Source: Georgenia wutianyii
Lineage (GTDB): Bacteria; Actinomycetota; Actinomycetes; Actinomycetales; Actinomycetaceae
NCBI RefSeq assembly: GCF_006349365.1
Contig: NZ_CP040899.1
Coordinates: 2,914,001 to 2,978,000, forward strand
DNA: 64,000 nt
Direction: 5' to 3'
Shown here: positions 28,649-37,145 of the stretch, one piece after another
Position numbering within the stretch: position 1 is the first letter of the stretch
Layout of the letters: each line of letters starts with the position of its first letter
Program-made: the position numbers and the translations under genes
Notes under the pieces: generated by a model
What the model was told of the DNA's origin: nothing
Seen by the model: the letters and a program-made list of their open reading frames with translations, nothing else
The model's database searches: none

Positions 28649-29687
28649 TCAGGCAGCCGGGTCCGGCGCGGGTCTCCGGGCGGAGGTGGCCCGCCGCCTG
28701 CGCACCGAGGGCAGGGTGTAGAGCCCGGGCACCTGGCGCGTGACCCGCTCCACGCCCAGGCTGAAGAGGATCGCCCCGGCGGTCAGCACCAGCGGGAGCA
28801 CCGGGGCGGCCCAGCCGATCCCGCGCAGCGACCGGCTCGAGCAGCGCGCTCAGGACGATCACCGGGTAGAAGTGCAGGACGTAGATCGGGAGCGTCCGGC
28901 GCCCCAGGAACTCCAGCCACCACATGGCGGGACTCCTGCTCAGCACCACGGCGAGAGCGACGCCGAAGGCGACGGCGAGGCAGCTCACGCCGAGGCGGAC
29001 ACCCGGGACCCGCATCGCGTCCGCCGCGGACACCGCTGCCGAGACGGCGAGGTAGCCTGCCGCGGCCACGACCGCGTGGCGCGGGCGCACCAGACGTGCT
29101 GCGTCCCGGACCCTGGGCCCCAGGAGCGCGGCCGCCAGGAAGAAGACGAAGTACGTCGCGATCTTGTCCAGCGTCATGTTCCCCGTGTCGAGCACGCCGG
29201 CCTCGAAGGCGACGGACACCACGGCGGCGAGCGTCAGCTGCGCCCACACCGGCAGCCGGCGGATCGCCCAGGCCACCACGAAGTACAGCGCCAGGGAGTA
29301 GATGAACCAGGTGCTGGTGCTCGCGTGGGGCCACACGAGGATCAGGCCGAGCTCACCCCAGGTCGGCACGTGGTCGAGGTTCGGGAGCACCCGGAACGCC
29401 AGCGTCCAGGTGAAGGACCACAGGACGTAGAGCCACAGCAGCAGGAGGACCCGCCGCGCGAGCAGGTGGCGCAGGTCCAGGGAGAGCGCCCTCGCGGCGA
29501 AGAGCCCGGCGGTGAAGAAGAAGAGCGGCATCCGGAAGGTCGTCAGCGCGCCGCCGGCCTCTCCCCAGAACCAGGCCAGGCCCACGTCGTCGAGGAAGAA
29601 GGCCGCGTGGTAGAGCACGACGAGGATGATCGCGCCCCCCTTGGCGACGTCCACCCAGCCCTCACGAGGCGGCACACCTGTAGTCAT
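28649..29687 (-). pseudogene. Acyltransferase-3 family membrane protein, one apparent frameshift
   Basis: The ATG at 29687 gives [20 protein letters not shown] then [12 protein letters not shown], the N-terminal motif of membrane acyltransferases (the YHA His is the usual catalytic residue), followed by about ten membrane helices and [18 protein letters not shown]. Near 28830 the frame must shift by one base to continue as [19 protein letters not shown] and end at 28649. The restored protein is about 345 residues. The family transfers O-acyl groups, often acetyl, to glycans. It does not lie in the polysaccharide locus and its target is unknown. Confidence 0.72.
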
Positions 29688-29776
29688 GAGGTGACGGTAG
29701 CCACGATCCCCTCGCCCGGCGGAGATGACCGGGGGGCCGAGGACGACGGGCGGAGGGTGAAGCTCGGGGTGAGGCC

Positions 29777-30821
29777 TCAGGCGCGCACGAGCGTGAGCGG
29801 CATGCCGGAGTCGACCGGGATGTCGATCGCCGACGGCGCCACGCCCGAACGCAGCATCGCCGAGCCGAGCGCGGCGATCATCGCGCCGTTGTCGGTGCAG
29901 TAGCGGATCGGCGGGATGCGCACCTCGATGCCGTGCACCTCGCCACGCTCGGCGAACAGCTCGCGCAGCCGCGAGTTCGCCGAGAAGCCACCGCCGACGA
30001 CGACGGTCCCCGTGCCGGCGCGCTGGGCGGCGACCAGCGTCTTGCTCACCAGGACGTCGGCGACCGCCTCGGAGAACGAGGCCGCGACATCGGCGGCGGC
30101 GAGCTCCTCGCCCGCGTCCTCGACGCCCTCGACGTAGCGGGCCACGGCCGTCTTCAGTCCCGAGAAGGAGAAGTCGTAGGGGTGGCGCACGGCGTCCTTG
30201 CCCTTGGACAGCCCGCGCGGGAAGCGGATCGCTGCGCGGTCGCCCTCCCTGGCGAGCCGGTCGACGTGCGGGCCGCCCGGGTAGGGCAGCCCGAGCAGGC
30301 GGCCGACCTTGTCGAAGGCCTCCCCCGCGGCGTCGTCGAGCGTCTGGCCGAGCTCGACGACGTCGGTGGCGATGTCGCGCACCTCGAGCAGGCTCGTGTG
30401 ACCGCCCGAGACGACGAGCCCGACGAAGCGCTCGGGGAAACGGACCGTGGACGAGCTCGTCCACGGCGATGTGCCCGATGACGTGGTTGACGCCGTAGAG
30501 CGGGCGGTCCAGGGCGAGGGCGAGGGACTTCGCGGCGGCGACGCCGACGGTGAGCGAGCCCACGAGTCCTGGGCCGGCCGTCACGGCGACGGCGTCGACG
30601 TCCTCCAGGCGGCACCCGGCGGCGTCGAGCGCGGCGTCGAGCGTGGGGACGAAGGCCTCGAGGTGGGCCCGGCTCGCGACCTCGGGCACGATGCCCCCGA
30701 AGCGTGCGTGCTCGTCCATCGAGGAGGCGGTGACGTCGGCGAGCAGCTCGCGGCCGCGGACCAGCGCGAAGCCGGTCTCGTCGCAGCTCGTCTCGATCCC
30801 GAGGACCAGTGGTTCGCTCAC
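29777..30821 (-). pseudogene. tsaD: tRNA N6-adenosine threonylcarbamoyltransferase TsaD, one apparent frameshift
   Basis: The N-terminal part ([15 protein letters not shown], then [14 protein letters not shown] and [16 protein letters not shown] with the metal-binding His residues) and the C-terminal part ([46 protein letters not shown]) are in different frames. The break is at a TTTCCCC stretch near 30440, where one base appears to have been inserted in [10 protein letters not shown]. TsaD works with TsaB and TsaE to make t6A37 in tRNAs and is essential in most bacteria, so a true knockout is unlikely. The GTG at 30821 is the favoured start. Confidence 0.85.
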
Positions 30822-30916
30822 CCCCACAGGGTAGTGCGCCACCGTGCCGGGACACGTGTGGCCGACATCACCGGCACCGCGGGATGGGGCGCGCGGCCGG
30901 CGTCGTTGCCACCGAC

Positions 30917-31531
30917 ATGACGACCGACGTTCTCCAGCACCCCTCTGTCTCCCTCGACCCGCGGATCTTCCAGGACGCGCACACGACCAACCTCTTCACC
31001 GACGAGCCGGTCGACGTCGCGACGGTGCGTGAGGTCTACGAGGCGGTGCGCTGGGCGCCGACGGCGATGAACTGCCAGCCGCTGCGCCTGGCGCTGGTCG
31101 AGCGGGGCGAGGGCCGCGAGCGTCTCGTCGCGCACCTGGCCAAGGGCAACCAGGACAAGACCCTCGTCGCGCCGCTGAGCATCGTCGTCGCCTACGACCC
31201 GGCGTTCCACGAGCACTTCGACGTCCTCGCGCCGCACCGCCCCGGGGCCCGGGAGAAGATGGACGGCGACCCCGAGTTCCGCGACGGCTTCGCCCGCACG
31301 AACGCCCTCATCCAGCTCGGCTACCTCATCCTCGGGCTGCGCGCGGCTGGTCTCGCCGTCGGCCCGATGACCGGCCTGGACGCCGCTGGCGTGGACGCCG
31401 AGCTCTTCGCCGAGTCGGGCTGGCGCACCCTCGCGGTGCTCAACGTCGGGCACGCCGCGAGCGAGGAGGACGGGGCCGTTCGGCCGCGCGCCGGGCGCCT
31501 CGACTTCGAGACGGCCGCCGTCGTCCTGTGA
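30917..31531 (+). CDS. Nitroreductase family protein, RutE-like (malonic semialdehyde reductase)
   Basis: This 204-residue flavoprotein has the RutE-type core: [53 protein letters not shown] and [17 protein letters not shown]. RutE proteins reduce malonic semialdehyde to 3-hydroxypropionate with NAD(P)H during uracil breakdown. No other rut gene is nearby, so the natural substrate here is uncertain. It is divergent from tsaD and convergent with rimI. No strong ribosome binding site precedes the ATG. Confidence 0.85.
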   Translation: MTTDVLQHPSVSLDPRIFQDAHTTNLFTDEPVDVATVREVYEAVRWAPTAMNCQPLRLALVERGEGRERLVAHLAKGNQDKTLVAPLSIVVAYDPAFHEHFDVLAPHRPGAREKMDGDPEFRDGFARTNALIQLGYLILGLRAAGLAVGPMTGLDAAGVDAELFAESGWRTLAVLNVGHAASEEDGAVRPRAGRLDFETAAVVL

Positions 31532-31533
31532 CC

Positions 31534-31558
31534 GCGGCCGGCCCCGGGCACTGGCCGC
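31534..31558. terminator. Short hairpin between nitroreductase and rimI
   Basis: A 6-bp GC stem (31534-31539 with 31553-31558) lies in the 32-base space between two convergent stops. It is weak and may have arisen by chance in GC-rich sequence. Confidence 0.35.
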
Positions 31559-31563
31559 GCCCG

Positions 31564-32022
31564 TCAGCCGGCGGTGAGGTCCCCCAGGCCACCACGCAGC
31601 CGCAGCCGCATGACGACGGCGTCCTCGTCGCCGTAGTAGCGCGGCCGGGTGCCGATCTCCTCGAACCCCGCCCGGCGGTAGAGCCGCTGGGCGGCGTCGT
31701 TGCCGGCCCGCACCTCGAGGAACACGTGGCGGGCGCGGGCGGCACGGGCCCGCTCGAGCAGGTCGGCGAGCAGTGCCGCCCCCACGCCCCTGCCGCGGCT
31801 CGCGGGAGCGACCCCGACGGTCATGACCTCGGAGTCCTCCGCCAGCGCGATCCCCGCGTAGCCGACGAGCACGCCGTCCTCCTCGGCCGCGACGTAGTAC
31901 CGGCCGGCCAGGGCGAGCTCGCCGAGGTAGACCTCGCGGGACCAGGCGCCACGACCGAAGAGCTCGGCCTCGAGCTCCATCACCCGGTCGAGGTCGCCCT
32001 CGCGCAGCGGCCGGAGGGTCAC
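31564..32022 (-). CDS. rimI: Ribosomal protein S18-alanine N-acetyltransferase
   Basis: This 152-residue GNAT protein has the acetyl-CoA pyrophosphate loop VAPASRGRGVGAAL and the C-terminal FLEVRAGNDAAQRLYRRAGF typical of RimI. It acetylates N-terminal Ala of ribosomal protein S18, and in some actinobacteria acts more broadly. The GTG overlaps the tsaB stop by 4 bases, giving the tsaE-orf-tsaB-rimI order common in actinobacteria. tsaD, often next in line, lies 743 bases further on, beyond a gene on the other strand. Confidence 0.92.
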   Translation of the reverse strand: MTLRPLREGDLDRVMELEAELFGRGAWSREVYLGELALAGRYYVAAEEDGVLVGYAGIALAEDSEVMTVGVAPASRGRGVGAALLADLLERARAARARHVFLEVRAGNDAAQRLYRRAGFEEIGTRPRYYGDEDAVVMRLRLRGGLGDLTAG

Positions 32023-32723
32023 GAGGCCCGCTTGCGGGCTCCCGCCGGGGACACGTCCGGGCGGCGCAGGTAGAGCGGCTCGGTGCCGAGCGCGACGTCC
32101 TCACCGGCGTCGGCGCGCGCCAGGCGTGCCGCCACGATCCGCCCGAGCACGCCTGGGTCGACCTCGTCGGGGGTCCCCGGCGTCGGGGGCACGACGTCCG
32201 CGTAGAGCACCGCGCCCGCCCCGGCGACGACGACGGGCGGCTGGTCGACGGCCGCGCCCAGCGCGTCACCGGCGACGTCCGCCGCCGGGCCGACGCGAGG
32301 GCCCTCGAGCAGCTCGACGTCGTCCGCCCCGAGCGCGCGGTAGCGCGCGGAGTACACCTCCTTGCGCCGCGCGTCACCGAGGACGACGACGGTGGCGTCC
32401 GGCTCGAGGTCGAGGACCTGGCGCGCGAGGACGTCGAGGCTGCTCACGCCGTGGACGGGGATCCCGCGCGCCCGACCGAGGGCGAGCGCGGTGACGATGC
32501 CCACGCGCAGCCCGGTGAACGGCGCCGGCCCCGTGCCGACCGCGACCCGGTCGACGTCCGCCGTCGTGAGACCGGCCGCCTCGAGCACCTCGACGACGAG
32601 GGCGGACAGCCGCTCGGCGTGTCCGCGGTGGTCGGCGCTGCGCGCCCGGGCCAGGACGCCGGCCTCGGTGTCGTGGAGGGCGACGGCGCTGCCGGCGGAG
32701 GTGTCGATGCACAGGGTTCGCAC
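32019..32723 (-). CDS. tsaB: tRNA threonylcarbamoyladenosine biosynthesis protein TsaB
   Basis: This 234-residue ASKHA-fold protein has TLCIDTSAGSAVALHD at the start and AVGTGPAPFTGLRVGIVTAL, both typical of TsaB. It is the partner and scaffold of TsaD in t6A synthesis and is not itself catalytic. The GTG at 32723 removes a non-homologous upstream extension. Its stop overlaps rimI by 4 bases. A 40-base gap separates it from the upstream membrane protein gene. Confidence 0.93.
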   Translation of the reverse strand: MRTLCIDTSAGSAVALHDTEAGVLARARSADHRGHAERLSALVVEVLEAAGLTTADVDRVAVGTGPAPFTGLRVGIVTALALGRARGIPVHGVSSLDVLARQVLDLEPDATVVVLGDARRKEVYSARYRALGADDVELLEGPRVGPAADVAGDALGAAVDQPPVVVAGAGAVLYADVVPPTPGTPDEVDPGVLGRIVAARLARADAGEDVALGTEPLYLRRPDVSPAGARKRAS

Positions 32724-32763
32724 GCGCCCAGGGTAGTCCGCGCGGGGCACGGCGGGCACGCGG

Positions 32764-33561
32764 CTACCGCTGCGCCGGGTCCTCGGTGGCGGTGTCCTCC
32801 CCCGGCGGGGGCGGCTCCAGCCCGGCGCGGACGTCGGCCGCGATCCGGGAGTCCGCGCGCCGGTAGTGGCGCACGAGCAGCCAGGCGACGACCGCGCCCA
32901 CGACGATGATCGCGACCGGCACGAGCGGGGAGAGCGCGGCGGCGTCCTCCTGCTCCGCCGCCCGGGGCGGGGCCGTGCCGGACTCCCCGTGCCAACCGGC
33001 GAGGAAGGTCTGGAAGACCTCGGGGGGCAGCGAGCCCTGGAGCACGCCGCGGGCGCCCTCGGACACCGCGCGGACCTCCCCGTCGAGGAGCCCGAACCAG
33101 CCCTCGACGGTGTCGTCCGCGACGAGGACGGCATCCTCGGGGGCCCCGGCGACCGTCTCGGCGAGCAGCGTGTCCGCCACGACGGCGACGAGCTCGAGCC
33201 CGCCGTCCTCGGCGGCATGGACGACGGCGACGGCCTCGGCCACGTCCTCGACCTGGCGCAGCACCGGGGCGACCCACTCCGCGGTCTGCTCGGCCACCTG
33301 GTCGGCGTCCTGCCCCGTGAGGAAGGCCTCGGTCCACCTCGCGACGGGCCGGGGGGTGCCGACGGTGAGCTGGTCGGGCGCGTCGAGCTCCGCCGCGGTG
33401 AGGGCGCGGGGCCCCTGCTCGGCGAACCAGGCGACGACGTCCTCGGGCGCGGTCGTGACGACGACGGCGGGAGCGCCGGGGTCCTCGGTCGCGGCGAGGG
33501 CGGCGGTGGGGACGGCGACGAGCAGCGCGGTGAGCACCGCCCTGAGCAGCCGGTGGGTCAC
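32764..33561 (-). CDS. Secreted, C-terminally membrane-anchored protein of unknown function
   Basis: This 265-residue protein has an N-terminal signal peptide (HRLLRAVLTALLVAVPTAAL ending AAT), an extracytoplasmic domain with acidic composition (APEDVVAWFAEQGPRALT and EDVAEAVAVVHAAEDGGLEL), one membrane segment (LVPVAIIVVGAVVAWLLV) near residue 220 and a short Pro-rich cytoplasmic tail. I do not recognise the family. The GTG overlaps the tsaE stop by 4 bases, so it is translationally coupled inside the t6A operon, between tsaE and tsaB. That position is unusual for a cell-envelope protein. Confidence 0.8.
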   Translation of the reverse strand: MTHRLLRAVLTALLVAVPTAALAATEDPGAPAVVVTTAPEDVVAWFAEQGPRALTAAELDAPDQLTVGTPRPVARWTEAFLTGQDADQVAEQTAEWVAPVLRQVEDVAEAVAVVHAAEDGGLELVAVVADTLLAETVAGAPEDAVLVADDTVEGWFGLLDGEVRAVSEGARGVLQGSLPPEVFQTFLAGWHGESGTAPPRAAEQEDAAALSPLVPVAIIVVGAVVAWLLVRHYRRADSRIAADVRAGLEPPPPGEDTATEDPAQR

Positions 33562-34082
33562 GGCCGGTCCCAGGCGTCCGCCCGCCCGACGGCGGAGGCG
33601 AGGTCCACACCCTCCCAGCGCGGCCCGACGGCGCGGACGGTGACCGTGCGGGTGCCCGCGTCGGCGACCTCGTCCTGCCCGGCCAGGCCGCCGCGGGGAC
33701 GCGCGACGCTGATCTCGAGCCGGTCCTCGGTGAGGTCCTCGACCATCCCCTCGCCCCACTCGACGACGGTGACCGAGTCCTCCAGGGAGCTGTCGAGGTC
33801 GAGCGCGTCGACCTCGGCGAGGGACCCGAGGCGGTAGGCGTCGACGTGGACGAGGTCGGGGCCCTGCCCGAGGCTCGGGTGGGAGCGGGCGATGATGAAC
33901 GTCGGGGAGGCGACCTGGCCCCGCACCCCGAGCCCGGTGCCGATGCCCTGGGTGAGGGTCGTCTTCCCGGCGCCGAGGTCGCCGGTGAGGACGACGAGGT
34001 CCCCGGCCCGGAGCACGCCGGCGAGCCGGCGGCCCAGCTCGCGGGTGGCCTCGGGGTCGGGCAGCTGCCAGGTGGTGCTCAC
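33558..34082 (-). CDS. tsaE: tRNA threonylcarbamoyladenosine ATPase TsaE
   Basis: This 174-residue P-loop protein shows GDLGAGKTTLTQGIG (Walker A), SPTFIIARSHP, HVDAYRLGSLAEVDAL and VTVVEWGE, all hallmarks of TsaE. It hydrolyses ATP to support the TsaD-TsaB complex. It overlaps alr upstream (4 bases) and the membrane protein gene downstream (4 bases), in a tightly coupled chain. Confidence 0.95.
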   Translation of the reverse strand: MSTTWQLPDPEATRELGRRLAGVLRAGDLVVLTGDLGAGKTTLTQGIGTGLGVRGQVASPTFIIARSHPSLGQGPDLVHVDAYRLGSLAEVDALDLDSSLEDSVTVVEWGEGMVEDLTEDRLEISVARPRGGLAGQDEVADAGTRTVTVRAVGPRWEGVDLASAVGRADAWDRP

Positions 34083-35224
34083 GGGGTGACCTCCTGCGAG
34101 ACGTGGGTACGGGGGACGCGGGTGCCGAGGCGGGTGACGATCTCGTAGCCGATGGTGCCGGCCGCCGCCGCCCAGTCCTCGGCCGTGGGGACGCCGTCGC
34201 GGGCGTCGCCGAAGAGGACGGCGACGTCACCGGGGGCGACGTCGGCGCCGGGGCCGAGGTCGACGACGATCTGGTCCATGCTCACCCGGCCGGCGATGCG
34301 CGCCCTGCGCCCGGCGAGCTGGACCGGCCCGGTGCTGCCGGCGTGGCGGGGGATGCCGTCGCCGTAGCCGAGCGGGAGGAGGGCGAGCCGCCCGGCCTCC
34401 GGGGTGGCGTAGGTGTGGCCGTAGCCGACGCGCGTGCCGACGGGGACGTCCTTGGTGAGGATGACGTCGGCCTCCAGGCGCATCGCCGCGCGCAGGCCGA
34501 GGTCGACGGGGCTCGCGACGTCGGGCGCCGGCGACAGGCCGTAGAGGGCGATGCCGGGCCGGACCAGGTCGAAGTGGGTCTCGGGGTGGAAGAGCGTCCC
34601 GGAGGACGCCGCGAGGTGGCGCACGGCGGGGTGCAGGCCCGCGCGGGAGACGACGGCGAGCGCCGCGCGGAAGGCCGCGACCTGCTCGGCGGTGGTGGAG
34701 GCCTCCGGCTCGTCGCCCCGGGCGAGGTGGGACCACACCCCGACGACGTCGAGCGTGCCCTCCGCGGCGAGCCGGGCGGCGTGGTCGACGAGCCCGTCCC
34801 ACGCCTCGGGCCGGGCGCCGCCGCGGCCCATCCCGGTGTCGGCCTTGAGGTGGACGCGGGCGGGCCGGCCGGCGCGCACGGCGGCCGCGGCGAGCTCCTC
34901 CAGCGCCCACGGCGCGGCGGCCGAGACGTCGATCCCGGCGGCGACCGCGTCGGTCAGGGGCGCGCCCGGCGCGTAGATCCACGTGAGGAGCGGCTCGGTG
35001 ACGCCCGCGGCGCGCAGGCCGAGCGCCTCCCCGAGCTGGGCGACGCCGAGCCAGGTCGCCCCGGCGGCCAGCGCGGTGCGCGCGACCGGGAGGAGGCCGT
35101 GCCCGTAGGCGTCGGCCTTGACCACGGCCATGACCTCCGCACGGCCGGCGACGGCGCGCAGCCGCTCGACGTTCGCGCGGATGGCGGCGTGGTCGACGAC
35201 CGCCCGGGCCGGGTAGTAGCTCAC
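34079..35224 (-). CDS. alr: Alanine racemase
   Basis: This 381-residue PLP enzyme converts L- to D-alanine for peptidoglycan. Lys36 in AVVKADAYGHG is the PLP lysine, and the catalytic Tyr is in TRVGYGHTY. The GIPRHAG and GRVSMDQIVVDLG motifs are present. The GTG at 35224 lies 31 bases downstream of the nnr stop. The 3' end overlaps tsaE by 4 bases. Confidence 0.95.
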   Translation of the reverse strand: MSYYPARAVVDHAAIRANVERLRAVAGRAEVMAVVKADAYGHGLLPVARTALAAGATWLGVAQLGEALGLRAAGVTEPLLTWIYAPGAPLTDAVAAGIDVSAAAPWALEELAAAAVRAGRPARVHLKADTGMGRGGARPEAWDGLVDHAARLAAEGTLDVVGVWSHLARGDEPEASTTAEQVAAFRAALAVVSRAGLHPAVRHLAASSGTLFHPETHFDLVRPGIALYGLSPAPDVASPVDLGLRAAMRLEADVILTKDVPVGTRVGYGHTYATPEAGRLALLPLGYGDGIPRHAGSTGPVQLAGRRARIAGRVSMDQIVVDLGPGADVAPGDVAVLFGDARDGVPTAEDWAAAAGTIGYEIVTRLGTRVPRTHVSQEVTP

Positions 35225-35255
35225 AGTCCCCGAGTCTCCCACCTGTGCCCGGCCC

Positions 35256-36791
35256 TCAGGGTGAGGCCAGGACGTCGGCGACGACGCCGGGGAGGGCGTC
35301 GGCCACCGTGAGGGCGGTGACCGGGCCACCGGCGGACGCACGCGTCCCGGCCCGGCCGTGGAGGAGGGCCGCGGCCGCGGCGAGCTCGGCGGTGAGGGCG
35401 CCGTCCGGGTCTCCCCCGCCGGCGAGGTCCTCCGCGCGCTGGGCGAGCAGCGCCCCGAGCACACCGGCGAGCACGTCGCCGGTGCCGGCGGTGGCCAGCC
35501 ACGGGCCGCCGTCGGCCTGGGTGAGGGTGGTGCCGCCCGGGGCGGCGACGACCGTCGTCGCCCCCTTGAGCAGGACGGTGGCGCCGGTGAGCGCGGCGGC
35601 GCGGCGGGCGGCGGGCAGCGGCGCGGCCTCGACGTCGGCGCGGCTCGTCCTCTCCCCGCGCTCGGTGAGGAGCTGGGCGAGCTCCCCGGCGTGCGGGGTG
35701 AGGACGACGGTCGCGGGCAGCCGCTCGGGGGCCAGGGCCAGCGCCCCTGCGTCGAGGACGGCGGGCAGGCCGTCGGCGAGCGCCCGGCGCAGGGCGTCGC
35801 GGACGTCCTCGGCGCGTCCCTCGTCGGCCGGGTCGACGCCGCTGCCGGCAGCCCAGGCCTGGACCCGGCCGCTGCCGGCGACGACCTCGGGGAAGCGTTC
35901 GTGGACGAGGCGGGTGGGGCCCTCCGGGCCGAGGTAGCGCACCATGCCCACGCCGGTGCGCAGCGCGCCGGCGGCGGCGAGGACGGCGGCGCCGGGGTAG
36001 GTCGTCGACCCGGCGACGAGGCCGAGGACACCGCGCGTGTACTTGTGGTCGGTGGGCAGGGGCGGGCGGAGCAGGTCGGCGACGTCGGCGGGGCCGAGGC
36101 GGGCGAGGGCCGCCTCCCCCAGCCCGAGCCCGATGTCGACGACGACGAGCCGTCCGGCGAGCGCCTCGGCCGGGCGGGCGAGCAGGCCCGGCTTGGCCGC
36201 GCCCATCGTCACCGTGACGTCCGCGCGCAGGACCGGCCCGGCCACCGTGCCGTCGTCGACCCCGATGCCCGAGGGGACGTCGACGGCGACGACGGTCGGC
36301 TCGTCGGGCATCGCGGCCCGCCGGTCGGCGAGCGCCGTGACGATCCCGGCGAGCGGCTCGCGCAGGGCGCCGCGCGCGCCGATGCCGGTGAGCCCGTCGA
36401 GCCACACCCCGGCGCGGTCGGCGAGGACGGTGAGGAGCTCCTCGCGTGGCCGGCCGGCGGCGTCGAGGACGTCGTGGGTGCGGACCCTGGCCCGGCGCGC
36501 CGCGGCCAGGCCGCGCTCGTGGGGGCGGTCGGTGCACAGCGCGGCGGCCACCTGCAGCCCGCGGCGGGCGAGGTAGGCGCCGGCGTACAGGGCGTCCCCG
36601 CCGTTGTTGCCACCGCCGACGAGCAGGAGCACCGTCGTGCCGCTGCGGCGCGCCCCGAGCCGGTCGAGCTCCTCGAGCACGGCCGTCGCGACGGCGAAGG
36701 CGGCGTGGGTCATGAGCGCGTCGGTCGGGGTGGCGGCGAGCAGGGGGGCCTCCGCCTCCCGGATCGCCTGTGCCTCGTGTGCGCGGATCAT
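35256..36791 (-). CDS. nnr: Bifunctional NAD(P)HX epimerase/dehydratase
   Basis: This 511-residue fusion protein repairs hydrated NAD(P)H. The N-terminal YjeF-like epimerase (about 1-220) has VGGGNNGGDALYAGAYL and VDVPSGIGVDDG. The C-terminal ADP-dependent dehydratase (about 230-511) has KYTRGVLGLVAGSTTYPGAA, LTPHAGELAQLL and WLATAGTGDVLAGVLGAL. The ATG shares one base with the acpS stop (TGATG). The acpS-nnr-alr order is conserved in many actinobacteria. Confidence 0.94.
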   Translation of the reverse strand: MIRAHEAQAIREAEAPLLAATPTDALMTHAAFAVATAVLEELDRLGARRSGTTVLLLVGGGNNGGDALYAGAYLARRGLQVAAALCTDRPHERGLAAARRARVRTHDVLDAAGRPREELLTVLADRAGVWLDGLTGIGARGALREPLAGIVTALADRRAAMPDEPTVVAVDVPSGIGVDDGTVAGPVLRADVTVTMGAAKPGLLARPAEALAGRLVVVDIGLGLGEAALARLGPADVADLLRPPLPTDHKYTRGVLGLVAGSTTYPGAAVLAAAGALRTGVGMVRYLGPEGPTRLVHERFPEVVAGSGRVQAWAAGSGVDPADEGRAEDVRDALRRALADGLPAVLDAGALALAPERLPATVVLTPHAGELAQLLTERGERTSRADVEAAPLPAARRAAALTGATVLLKGATTVVAAPGGTTLTQADGGPWLATAGTGDVLAGVLGALLAQRAEDLAGGGDPDGALTAELAAAAALLHGRAGTRASAGGPVTALTVADALPGVVADVLASP

Positions 36792-37141
36792 CAGCCCTCG
36801 GCGACGACCATGGCCGAGGCGATCCCGGCGTCGTGGGAGATGGACAGGTGCCAGGTGCGCACGCCGAGCTCGGCGGCCCGCTGCGCGACGGAGGCGCGCA
36901 CGTGGACGACCGGCGCCCCGCCCGGCACACGCTCGACGGTGCAGTCCTGCCACGACATGCCGCCCGGTGCCCCGAGCGCCTTGGCGATGGCCTCCTTCGC
37001 GGCGAAGCGCGCCGCGAGCGAGGCCGGCGGCAGGCCGCGCTCCTCGGTGGTGAAGAGCCTGTCCCGCAGCCGGGGCGTGCGCTCGAGGGTCGCCATGAAC
37101 CGTTCGACGTCGACGACGTCGATCCCCACCCCGACGATCAC
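36791..37141 (-). CDS. acpS: Holo-[acyl-carrier-protein] synthase
   Basis: This 116-residue 4'-phosphopantetheinyl transferase has [11 protein letters not shown] (Mg-binding Asp) and [12 protein letters not shown], the two signature motifs, and ends with the usual [17 protein letters not shown]. It activates acyl carrier protein with CoA. It lies 4 bases after glmS and overlaps nnr by one base. Confidence 0.95.
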   Translation of the reverse strand: MIVGVGIDVVDVERFMATLERTPRLRDRLFTTEERGLPPASLAARFAAKEAIAKALGAPGGMSWQDCTVERVPGGAPVVHVRASVAQRAAELGVRTWHLSISHDAGIASAMVVAEG

Positions 37142-37145
37142 CGGC

